Source: Rhodophyticola sp017644125 (GTDB taxonomy: Bacteria; Pseudomonadota; Alphaproteobacteria; Rhodobacterales; Rhodobacteraceae). From it: 64,000 nt of DNA. The notes beneath the pieces are model-generated. The model was not told where the DNA came from. It made no database searches and was given only the letters and a program-made list of their open reading frames with translations. The stretch lies in NCBI RefSeq assembly GCF_042140125.1, contig NZ_CP159473.1. The stretch is one strand, 5' to 3'. Position 1 is the stretch's first letter. Each line of letters begins with the position of its first letter. This document shows, piece after piece, positions 17,471 to 25,098 of the stretch. The translations under genes and the position numbers were made by a program.

Positions 17471-18379
17471 ATGGCCGAGGCTGGACCGACCGTCGCCACC
17501 CAATCGCGCGCCGGATCCGCGGCGATCTGGATGATCGGCGCGATCGTGTCGTTCAGCGCGATGGCGGTGGCCGGGCGCACCGTAACGGTCGAGCTCGATA
17601 CTTTCGAGTTGATGACCTATCGCTCGGCGGTCAGTCTTGTCCTGGTTCTGGCGATCGGCGGTGTTCTGGGCACTCTGGGTCAGGTCCGGCGGAACAGGCT
17701 GGGCCTTCACGCGGTCCGCAACCTGACTCATTTCGCGGGTCAGAACCTCTGGTTTTACGCCATCACGCTGATCCCGCTGGCTCAGGTCTTCGCCCTTGAG
17801 TTCACCTCACCGCTTTGGGTCATGCTCCTTGCCGCGCTATTTCTGGGAGAGCGGTTGACGCTGGTCAAAGCGCTCGCCGGGCTGGCCGGATTCATCGGCA
17901 TTCTGATCGTGATCCGCCCGGGCAGCGCGCCGATCTCGCCGGGCATGATCGCCGCCGCCATGGCCGCGATCTGCTTTGCGGCCACGGCGATCTTCACCAA
18001 GTTCCTGACCCGCACCGAGACGATCACCTGCATCCTCTTCCATCTTGCCGCGATGCAACTGGTCTTCGGTCTTGTCGTCTGCCTGATCGACGGCCAGATG
18101 ACGTGGCCAAGCCTGGCCATTGCGCCCTGGGTCGTTCTCATCGGGATTGCGGGGCTCACCGCCCATTTCTGCATCACGAAGGCGCTGAGCCTTGCGCCGG
18201 CCAGCATCGTCATGCCCATGGACTTCGTTCGCCTGCCCGCCATCGCGATTGTGGGCATGGCCTTTTATGCCGAACCGCTGGACTGGGCCGTGTTTCTTGG
18301 CGCCGTTTTGATCTTCGCAGCCAACTACGCAAACATCCTAGCAGAGAGCCGCACGCATCGCCGGCCCGCGCAACTGTAG
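17471..18379 (+). CDS. EamA-family (DMT superfamily) transporter
   Basis: 302 aa, ten hydrophobic segments arranged as two EamA repeats (about 15-145 and 155-290), the usual drug/metabolite transporter layout. The ATG at 17471 gives normal family length; earlier starts add a non-hydrophobic leader of about 59 residues. The family exports or imports small metabolites such as amino acids, nucleosides or S-adenosylmethionine, and the substrate cannot be predicted. It stands alone between nagA and the fadL-like gene. No strong ribosome-binding site is visible. Confidence 0.82.
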   Translation: MAEAGPTVATQSRAGSAAIWMIGAIVSFSAMAVAGRTVTVELDTFELMTYRSAVSLVLVLAIGGVLGTLGQVRRNRLGLHAVRNLTHFAGQNLWFYAITLIPLAQVFALEFTSPLWVMLLAALFLGERLTLVKALAGLAGFIGILIVIRPGSAPISPGMIAAAMAAICFAATAIFTKFLTRTETITCILFHLAAMQLVFGLVVCLIDGQMTWPSLAIAPWVVLIGIAGLTAHFCITKALSLAPASIVMPMDFVRLPAIAIVGMAFYAEPLDWAVFLGAVLIFAANYANILAESRTHRRPAQL

Positions 18380-18440
18380 CAATTCTGACACAATGCCGCC
18401 CCGACGGATAACGCGGAGCGCCGGTTACGTCAGGGAATAT

Positions 18441-18469
18441 TTGACCGATAACCGCGTGGATCGTGTATC
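18441..18469 (+). promoter_or_regulatory. Probable sigma-70 promoter of the FadL-like gene
   Basis: TTGACC (18441-18446), 17-base spacer, then TGTATC (18464-18469), about 41 bases before the ATG. A shifted -10, TATCTT at 18466, is also possible. Confidence 0.45.
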
Positions 18470-18509
18470 TTTCTTTCGAAGGGGCATTTCACTCTCAGGG
18501 AGGAGAGCA

Positions 18510-19622
18510 ATGAAAAACATCGTCGCAGCCAGCGCTGCACTCTTGGCCAGCACTGCAATCGCCAGCGCAGACATCAGCCGCACCGATCAGAGCATGCGCG
18601 TTCTTTTCGAGGACGTAGGGCCGAGTGGAAACTACGTCGAGCTCTCGTTTGGCCGGGTACAACCCGAGGCCAATACCCCCACTTTGCCGAACCCGCTGCG
18701 TGACTATACGTTGCCTGGTTTTGCATTCCTGCACCGAATGAACGATCAGCTTTCATTTGCCGTCATTTACGATAATCCCTTTGGTGCTGCGGTCGGCTAT
18801 CCCGGCTTCGCGACTGCGGCACCCGCTGGTCTTCCGTTTTTTGGCGGCAACGCCAATGTGGAAACCGAAGCTCTGACGGTGACCGGGCGCTATGAGTTCG
18901 GCAATGGCTTCAGCGTCCACGCCGGATTGCGAGCATTGGAGTCCACCGGTACGATTTATACAGGAGTAAACCCTCCTGCGTTTTCGGAACTGAATGCCTC
19001 GTCGAGCGAGCCGGGCCTTGGCTACCTTGTCGGAGCAGCCTATGAGATCCCCGACATCGCTTTGCGCGTTGCGCTGACGTATCACTCCGCGATAGACGTT
19101 TCGTTCACGGGCACTGAGGCAACAGTCGATCCGCAAACCGGAGTGGCTTCAGCAACCGTAGACACGGCCTTCGAAGTGGAGTTCCCCGAAAGCATCAATC
19201 TTGAATTTCAGTCGGGCATTGCCGAAGACACTCTGCTGTTCGGCTCAATCCGACATGCGTTCTGGGACGGTTTCAACGTCACCACACCTGGCGCCACCGG
19301 GGGGCGGTACGTGAATTTCACTTCCGACAGCACAACCTACACGATTGGCGTCGGACGTCGCTTCAACGAAAACTGGTCAGGTTCGATCGCATATACCCAT
19401 CGCACATCGGGCGCGACGCCAAGTGACACGGCGCTATCTCCGACAACCGGCTTGGACTCCATTACACTTGCGGGCCAGTACGAGCAGGACGCGTTCACTG
19501 TGTCGGGCGGCATAACATATGGCATGCCTGGCGATCAGGTCGTGAATAGCGCTGCCGGGCCACTGAACTTCGAAGACAACCGTGTGCTTGGTATCGGGTT
19601 GCGTGTCGGCTTCCGCTTCTGA
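18510..19622 (+). CDS. OmpP1/FadL-family outer-membrane transport protein
   Basis: 370 aa. Signal peptide (M-K-N-I-V-A-A, hydrophobic to about 20, cleavage after A-S-A), then the FadL N-terminal hatch region and an alternating beta-barrel pattern. It ends in R-V-G-F-R-F, with the terminal Phe recognised by the outer-membrane assembly machinery. By family it passes hydrophobic compounds (long-chain fatty acids, aromatics). The ATG has GGGAGGAG before it. The gene looks less GC-rich at third codon positions than its neighbours, and it has its own promoter and terminator, so it may have been acquired separately. At 370 aa it is shorter than E. coli FadL (about 420 mature). Confidence 0.87.
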   Translation: MKNIVAASAALLASTAIASADISRTDQSMRVLFEDVGPSGNYVELSFGRVQPEANTPTLPNPLRDYTLPGFAFLHRMNDQLSFAVIYDNPFGAAVGYPGFATAAPAGLPFFGGNANVETEALTVTGRYEFGNGFSVHAGLRALESTGTIYTGVNPPAFSELNASSSEPGLGYLVGAAYEIPDIALRVALTYHSAIDVSFTGTEATVDPQTGVASATVDTAFEVEFPESINLEFQSGIAEDTLLFGSIRHAFWDGFNVTTPGATGGRYVNFTSDSTTYTIGVGRRFNENWSGSIAYTHRTSGATPSDTALSPTTGLDSITLAGQYEQDAFTVSGGITYGMPGDQVVNSAAGPLNFEDNRVLGIGLRVGFRF

Positions 19623-19642
19623 TCCTAACAAGTCAAAATCTC

Positions 19643-19676
19643 ACCCGCGCGTCGTATTCCGGTCGCGCGGGTTTTC
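19643..19676 (+). terminator. Intrinsic terminator after the FadL-like gene
   Basis: Perfect 9-bp stem ACCCGCGCG (19643-19651) / CGCGCGGGT (19664-19672) followed by TTT, 20 bases after the stop codon. Confidence 0.82.
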
Positions 19677-19729
19677 CTTGGCGCAACTTCCGGGTCGCAG
19701 GCGGCGTGGCAAGCGGCTAGACCTGCGGC

Positions 19730-20665
19730 ATGACCAGCGCCGTCCCCTCGACCCAAACCCTCCGTCTCAGCTACCGTGCATGGGCCGAGATGACGCTACT
19801 GGGCGCCATCTGGGGCGCGTCCTTCCTGTCCATCAAGCTTGCCCTGTCCGAAGTGCCGGTCATGACGCTGGTCGCGCATCGGGTGTTCTGGGCCTGCCTG
19901 CTGCTTTGGGCCTATGTGATATGGCGGGGCCTGACCGTGCCCCGCAGCCCGCGTATCTGGGGCGCGTTTCTTGTCATGGGGCTTCTCAACAACATCATCC
20001 CCTTTTCGCTCATGGCCTGGGGGCAGCAATTTATCGAAACCGGGCTGACATCCATCTTCAATGCGGCCACGGCGGTTTTCGGTGTGCTGGTGGCGGCGAT
20101 GGTGTTCCGGGATGAACGGCTGACCCTCAGGCGCGGCCTTGGCGTGACCATCGCGTTTTTCGGGGTCGTCGTGGCGATCGGCTTCGAAAGTCTCGCCGCT
20201 TTCGACATACGCAGCCTGGCCCAACTGGCCATCGTCGCCGGAACACTGTCCTACGCCGTTGCCGCGGCATGGGCGCGGGTGCATCTAGTGGGTCTCCCGC
20301 CACAGGTTGCCGCGGCCGGCATGCTCACCGGCGCCTCGCTTGTCATGGTGCCGCTGGCATGGATGATCGACGGGGCGCCGAAGATGCCCACCGATCCGGT
20401 CACCTTCGCGGCCATCGGCTATTTCGCGGCCTTCGGCACCGCCATCGCCTACCTGCTCTACTACCGGATCCTCGCCATGGCGGGCAGCGGCAATGCCATG
20501 CTTGTCACCCTGCTCATTCCGCCGGTGGCGATCCTGCTTGGTGCCGCCGTGCTTGGAGAACGGCTCGACCCGTCGGCCTTCGCGGGTTTCGCATTGCTGG
20601 CCGCCGGGCTGCTGATCCTTGATGGCCGCGCGCTACAGATTTTCCGAAAATCGCCGCCCATCTGA
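19730..20665 (+). CDS. EamA-family (DMT superfamily) transporter
   Basis: 311 aa, ten hydrophobic segments in two EamA repeats. The start A-E-M-T-L-L-G-A-I-W-G-A-S-F near 19-32 is the classic first helix of the family. It is only distantly similar to the exporter at 17471-18379, so they are not a recent duplication. Substrate unknown; relatives export amino acids or other metabolites. It begins after the FadL terminator and ends 65 bases before a P-loop gene, so it is probably a separate transcript. Confidence 0.87.
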   Translation: MTSAVPSTQTLRLSYRAWAEMTLLGAIWGASFLSIKLALSEVPVMTLVAHRVFWACLLLWAYVIWRGLTVPRSPRIWGAFLVMGLLNNIIPFSLMAWGQQFIETGLTSIFNAATAVFGVLVAAMVFRDERLTLRRGLGVTIAFFGVVVAIGFESLAAFDIRSLAQLAIVAGTLSYAVAAAWARVHLVGLPPQVAAAGMLTGASLVMVPLAWMIDGAPKMPTDPVTFAAIGYFAAFGTAIAYLLYYRILAMAGSGNAMLVTLLIPPVAILLGAAVLGERLDPSAFAGFALLAAGLLILDGRALQIFRKSPPI

Positions 20666-20730
20666 ATTTTTGGATGAAGAAGGGCCGCGCGCGCGCTAGG
20701 GGTTAGATCTCCACCAGCGGGACACCCCAG

Positions 20731-21609
20731 ATGAGTTTGATCTACGAGACACCCCGGGCCTGGCGCGACGCGCCCGAAAAACACCTGCTGGTATTCGGGA
20801 TGTCCGGCCTTGGAAAAACCAGGCTGGCCAGTCTGTTGCGCGCCGATGGGGACTGGTTTCACTACTCCGTCGATTACCGTATCGGCACCGCCTATATGGG
20901 CGAACACATTGCCGATAATCTGAAACATATCGCGATGCGGACGCCGTTTCTGGCCGAGCTTCTGAGGTCGGACTCGATCTATATCGGCTCCAACATCACC
21001 TTCGACAATCTGGCCCCCCTGTCGACCTTTCTGGGCAAACCGGGCAATCCCGCGAAGGGCGGGTTGCCGCTGGAAGAGTATCAGAGACGTCAGGCCCTGC
21101 ATCGCCGGGCGGAGATCAACGCGCTTCTGGACACGCCCAGCTTCATCGCGCGCGCCCGCGATCTCTATGGCTATCCGAACTTCATCTGCGATACCGGCGG
21201 ATCGATCTGCGAGGTGGTGGACCCGTCCGATCCGGCGGACGAGGTCTTGCGCGCGTTGCAGGCCAACACGCTGATGGTCTGGATCGAAGGCAGCCCCGAT
21301 CACACGGCCGAGCTGATCCGCCGCTTCGATCAGGCCCCGAAGCCGATGTATTATCAACCCGATTTCCTGATTGGTCAGTGGACCGCATATCTCAGGGAAA
21401 ACAGTGTCCTGCCGGACGACGTTGACCCCGACGCCTTTGTCCGTTTCGCCTACGCCAAGGCCCTTGCCCATCGCGCGCCGCTCTATCGAGCGATAGCCGA
21501 AAACTGGGGCGTGACGGTGGGTGCCGACGAGATCGCCAAGGTCCGTGACGGAAAGGATGCAGTCGAGCTGATCGGGACCGCCCTTGGCAGGCGCAAGCAA
21601 AAGGCCTAA
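20731..21609 (+). CDS. P-loop ATPase/kinase-like protein of unknown role
   Basis: 292 aa. Walker A G-M-S-G-L-G-K-T is at 23-30, right after a short beta strand (L-L-V-F-G), as in small kinases and shikimate-kinase-like P-loop proteins. A possible Walker B strand is F-I-C-D-T-G-G near 150-156, and M-V-W-I-E-G may be another core strand. No transmembrane segment or AAA sensor motif is obvious. It ends 41 bases before metA in the same direction. Function is not recognised; nucleotide-dependent phosphotransfer is the safest reading. Confidence 0.72.
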   Translation: MSLIYETPRAWRDAPEKHLLVFGMSGLGKTRLASLLRADGDWFHYSVDYRIGTAYMGEHIADNLKHIAMRTPFLAELLRSDSIYIGSNITFDNLAPLSTFLGKPGNPAKGGLPLEEYQRRQALHRRAEINALLDTPSFIARARDLYGYPNFICDTGGSICEVVDPSDPADEVLRALQANTLMVWIEGSPDHTAELIRRFDQAPKPMYYQPDFLIGQWTAYLRENSVLPDDVDPDAFVRFAYAKALAHRAPLYRAIAENWGVTVGADEIAKVRDGKDAVELIGTALGRRKQKA

Positions 21610-21649
21610 ATCCAGCCTTCCCAGACCCGTGCCGTTCAGGACCCTTCCG

Positions 21650-22573
21650 ATGCCCATTACCCTGCCAGAGACCCTGCCCGCCTACGCCCAACTGGAACGT
21701 GAGGGCGTGATGGTGATGGGCGAAGGGCGCGCCGCGCGGCAGGATATCCGCCCGCTCAGGATCGGGCTTCTGAACCTGATGCCCAGAAAGATCCAGACCG
21801 AGACGCAGTTCGCCCGGCTTATCGGGGCCACGCCACTTCAGATCGACCTGAGCCTGATCCGCATGAGCGAGCATCAGACCAAGACCACGGCCGCCGAGCA
21901 TATGGAGGAGTTTTACCGCCCCTTCGCAGAGGTCGCGGAGAGTGGCGAGAAGTTCGACGGCCTAATCATAACCGGCGCACCGATTGAACATTTGCCTTTT
22001 GAAGAAGTAACTTACTGGGAGGAGTTGAAGAAGGTTTTCAACTGGACCCAATCGCATGTGCATTCGACCTTCGGCGTTTGCTGGGGCGGAATGGCGATGA
22101 TCCACCATTTCCACGGCGTCAGGAAACATATGCTGGCGGACAAGGCATTCGGCTGCTACCGGCATCGTAATCTGGCCCCGGCCTCCCCCTATCTGCGGGG
22201 GTTTTCGGATGACGTGCTGATCCCCGTGTCCCGCTGGACGGAAATGCGCGCCGCGGAGGTCGACACGGTGCCCGGCCTCGTCACCTTGATCGGCAGCGAT
22301 CAGGTCGGCCCCTGCCTGGTGGAGGACGCGGGCCACCGGGCGCTCTATATCTTCAACCATCTGGAATACGACAGCACCACGCTGAAGCAGGAATACGACC
22401 GGGATGTCGAAGGCGGCAGCCCGATCACCGTGCCGGTCAACTACTATCCCGAGGATGACCCGACGCGCACACCCACCAATCGCTGGCGCAGCCACGCGCA
22501 TCTGCTCTATGGCAACTGGATCAATGAGATTTATCAGACGACGAGTTTTGATTTATCGAAGATCGGCACGTAA
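21650..22573 (+). CDS. metA: Homoserine O-acyltransferase, MetA family (predicted acetyl-CoA specific)
   Basis: 307 aa. MetA-family enzymes acylate homoserine at the start of methionine synthesis, with a cysteine nucleophile in a glutaminase-like fold: F-G-V-C-W-G-G (Cys144) and a later H-R-N-L / Y-I-F-N-H-L-E-Y set holding the catalytic His and Glu. Acyl choice tracks one residue: E. coli MetA (succinyl) has Gly in A-P-L-G-L-V, while Bacillus-type enzymes (acetyl) have Glu. Here the segment is A-P-I-E-H-L with Glu113, so acetyl-CoA is predicted although the family is often named succinyltransferase. The ATG at 21650 is where the conserved P-I-T-L-P-E-T-L-P begins. Confidence 0.93.
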   Translation: MPITLPETLPAYAQLEREGVMVMGEGRAARQDIRPLRIGLLNLMPRKIQTETQFARLIGATPLQIDLSLIRMSEHQTKTTAAEHMEEFYRPFAEVAESGEKFDGLIITGAPIEHLPFEEVTYWEELKKVFNWTQSHVHSTFGVCWGGMAMIHHFHGVRKHMLADKAFGCYRHRNLAPASPYLRGFSDDVLIPVSRWTEMRAAEVDTVPGLVTLIGSDQVGPCLVEDAGHRALYIFNHLEYDSTTLKQEYDRDVEGGSPITVPVNYYPEDDPTRTPTNRWRSHAHLLYGNWINEIYQTTSFDLSKIGT

Positions 22574-23480
22574 TGGGCTGCTATTGCTGTTCTTTCTGTC
22601 GGTTGCAGCGTGTGGCCGGGCCGAGATGAGCGACCCGCACAGCCGTATCATCGAGGTGGCGGGCCGCTCGGTCCATGTCTGGCAGGCGGGCAGCGGCCCG
22701 GCCGTCATTCTGCTCCACGGGGCGGGCGGCAATCTGCGGGATTTCACCTTCCGGCTGGCGCCCGATCTGACCGATCGCTACACGGTGATCGCCTTCGACC
22801 GGCCCGGCCTCGGCCTGTCGGAGGGGTTGGGCCGGGGGCATGACGGCCCGGCAGAACAAGCCGCCCTCCTGTCTCTCGCGGCGGGACAACTGGGCGTGGG
22901 ACAAGCGGTGATTGTCGGCCATTCCTACGGGGGCGCGGTGGCCATGGCATGGGCGCTGAACCATCCCGATCAGGCGGCGGGCATTGTCCTGCTGGCGGGG
23001 GCCACGCAACCCTGGGAGGGGAGGCTTGGCGCATATTACAGGATCACGGGCTCGGCCCTGGGCGGCGTGACGGCGGTGCCGCTGATCGCCAATCTCACGC
23101 CGCGCCGCGCGGCGCTGAACGTCATAGAGCGCATTTTCGCGCCGGACCTGGTTCCGGATGGATACGGCAGCCATATCCGCCCGGAGCTGACCCTGCAAAG
23201 CTCGGTCTTGCGCGCCAATGCGCGGCAGGTGAACGACCTTCTGGAACATGTCACCGCCATGGCCCCCAGATATGCAACACTCGATATCCCGGTGGAGATG
23301 ATCCATGGAAGCGCCGACGACACGGTGCCGCTGAACGTGCATTCGATACCCCTTGCCGCGCAGGTGCCCGGCGCCAATCTAACCGTTCTGGAGGGGGTCG
23401 GACATATGCCCCACCATGCCGACCCCATGGCGACACTGGATGCAATTGACCGTGTGGCAACCCGCGCCGGATTGCGCTAA
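22524..23480 (+). CDS. Alpha/beta hydrolase, probable lipoprotein
   Basis: 318 aa. Catalytic elements of the alpha/beta-hydrolase fold: oxyanion L-L-H-G-A-G-G-N, nucleophile elbow G-H-S-Y-G-G, acid in H-G-S-A-D-D and His in G-V-G-H-M-P-H-H. The frame starts inside the end of metA (50-base overlap). From that ATG the N-terminus has many arginines, a hydrophobic run and V-A-A-C (Cys30), a lipobox. A TTG at 22548 would give a shorter signal, and an ATG at 22626 would give a cytoplasmic enzyme without the lipobox. The lipobox favours an upstream start but no strong ribosome-binding site settles it. Substrate unknown (esterase, lactonase or haloperoxidase-like). Confidence 0.78.
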   Translation: MRFIRRRVLIYRRSARNGLLLLFFLSVAACGRAEMSDPHSRIIEVAGRSVHVWQAGSGPAVILLHGAGGNLRDFTFRLAPDLTDRYTVIAFDRPGLGLSEGLGRGHDGPAEQAALLSLAAGQLGVGQAVIVGHSYGGAVAMAWALNHPDQAAGIVLLAGATQPWEGRLGAYYRITGSALGGVTAVPLIANLTPRRAALNVIERIFAPDLVPDGYGSHIRPELTLQSSVLRANARQVNDLLEHVTAMAPRYATLDIPVEMIHGSADDTVPLNVHSIPLAAQVPGANLTVLEGVGHMPHHADPMATLDAIDRVATRAGLR

Positions 23481-23534
23481 GCCACTCCGGGGGCCATATT
23501 ACCTGTTGAGAGACAACAAAAAACGAGGCGGCGC

Positions 23535-24416
23535 ATGAGCAAACCCTTCGACGGCGCCATCACCCAGTTCTACCGTGAAGCCGCCCCCGAGGCGGTTCGG
23601 CTGGCGATTGACACAGCCCATAAGGATGAAATCCTGGACCCGACCTACCCCTACCGCACCCGCATGGACAGGGACGATTACGAAACGCAGTTGAAGGCGT
23701 TGCAGATCGAGCTGGTGAAATGCCACGCCTGGATCCGCGACACCGGCAAACGGGTGGCTGTGGTGTTCGAAGGGCGCGATGCGGCCGGCAAGGGCGGGTC
23801 GATCAAACGCGTCCGTGAAAACCTGAACCCCCGTGTCGCCAGTGTGGTCGCGCTGTCGAAGCCCACCGACCGGGAAGCCAGCCAATGGTATTTTCAACGC
23901 TATATCCACCATTTGCCCGCCGCGGGTGAGATCAGGCTGTTCGATCGCAGCTGGTACAATCGCGGCGTGGTCGAGCATGTGTTCGGCTTTTGCACGCCCG
24001 ATCAACGGGATGCGTTTTTCCACCAACTGCCCGATTTCGAGCAGATGCTGGTGGCCGATGGCATACATCTTGTGAAGATCTGGCTGAACGTGGGCCGTGC
24101 GGAGCAGTTGCGGCGGTTCCTCGACCGCGAGAAGGACCCCTTGAAACAGTGGAAACTGAGCTGGATCGATGTCGAGGGGCTGAAGAAATGGGATGATTAT
24201 TCGGATGCCATAGGCCAGACGCTCAGCCTTGGCCACACCGCCGATGCCCCCTGGACCGTCGTCCGTTCGGACGACAAGCGGCGCGCGCGGCTGGCCGTCA
24301 TCCGCCGCGTGCTGATCGATCTGCCCTATGACGGACGCAAGGACAAGGTGGTGGACCGCCCAGACCCGGCCATCTGTGGCGGGCCGGAAATGTGGGCCGA
24401 CCGCGCCTATGCCTAA
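23535..24416 (+). CDS. ppk2: Polyphosphate kinase 2
   Basis: 293 aa, one PPK2 domain. Walker A-like F-E-G-R-D-A-A-G-K-G-G-S (about 78-89) and Walker B-like D-R-S-W-Y-N-R (about 136-142) are both typical. The enzyme transfers phosphate between polyphosphate and nucleoside di- or monophosphates. The length fits the single-domain classes; assignment to ADP-, GDP- or AMP-preferring class would need alignment. It overlaps the following TetR gene by 8 bases, suggesting joint translation. Confidence 0.93.
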   Translation: MSKPFDGAITQFYREAAPEAVRLAIDTAHKDEILDPTYPYRTRMDRDDYETQLKALQIELVKCHAWIRDTGKRVAVVFEGRDAAGKGGSIKRVRENLNPRVASVVALSKPTDREASQWYFQRYIHHLPAAGEIRLFDRSWYNRGVVEHVFGFCTPDQRDAFFHQLPDFEQMLVADGIHLVKIWLNVGRAEQLRRFLDREKDPLKQWKLSWIDVEGLKKWDDYSDAIGQTLSLGHTADAPWTVVRSDDKRRARLAVIRRVLIDLPYDGRKDKVVDRPDPAICGGPEMWADRAYA

Positions 24417-25026
24417 ACGCGGGTATCATCACGGCAACCTGCGCCAGGCGCTGGTTGAGGCCGCGCTAGTGCTGATCGAGCAGAAGGGCCCGAATGGCTG
24501 GACCCTGTCGGAGGCTGCGAAGAACGCGGGCGTGACACCAGCGGCCGTCTATCGCCATTTCGAGGGGCGCGAGGACCTGATCGCCGAGGGTGCGCGCCAA
24601 GGGCATGAGATTTTCGCCGATCTGATGACCTTTGCCTTCAACGAGGGCAAACCCTCGGCCCTCGCCGCGTTCGAGGCGACGGGCCGGGCATATCTCGCCT
24701 TTGCCCGCAAGTATCCCGGCCATTACATGGCGATGTTCGAAAGCGGTTTGTCGGCCAATGAAACCCACGAGCTGGCCGCCGCGGCCGCCAAGTCCCGCGA
24801 GGTTCTGGAACGCGCGGCGGAAGCGTTGTCGGAGCATATCCCGCCCGAGAAACGCCCTCCGCCCTCGATGTTCAGCGCACATATCTGGGCGCTCAGCCAT
24901 GGGGTTGTGGAATTGTTCGCCCGCGGCCGGCCCGGCGGCAATGCGCCCTTCCCACCCGAGGACCTTCTTGAATCCGGGATTGGCATCTATCTCCGCGGGC
25001 TGGGGCTGATCGCGCCGGATCAATAG
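24409..25026 (+). CDS. TetR/AcrR-family transcriptional regulator
   Basis: 205 aa. The DNA-binding domain covers residues 5-55: G-Y-H-H-G-N-L-R-Q-A-L, then W-T-L-S-E-A-A-K-N-A-G-V-T-P-A-A-V-Y-R-H-F, a textbook TetR helix-turn-helix. The C-terminal part is helical, with the TetR_C-type effector pocket. The ATG at 24409 lies inside the end of ppk2. The ligand is unknown. With ppk2 as partner it may act in stress or phosphate signalling, but nothing in the sequence shows it. Confidence 0.88.
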   Translation: MPKRGYHHGNLRQALVEAALVLIEQKGPNGWTLSEAAKNAGVTPAAVYRHFEGREDLIAEGARQGHEIFADLMTFAFNEGKPSALAAFEATGRAYLAFARKYPGHYMAMFESGLSANETHELAAAAAKSREVLERAAEALSEHIPPEKRPPPSMFSAHIWALSHGVVELFARGRPGGNAPFPPEDLLESGIGIYLRGLGLIAPDQ

Positions 25027-25098
25027 CGGCGGATCCGCCCGCGTCGGATGTGGGGTGCCTGCGCCGATAGCCCGCCGGCCGGCAGAGGCAGGCCGCCC

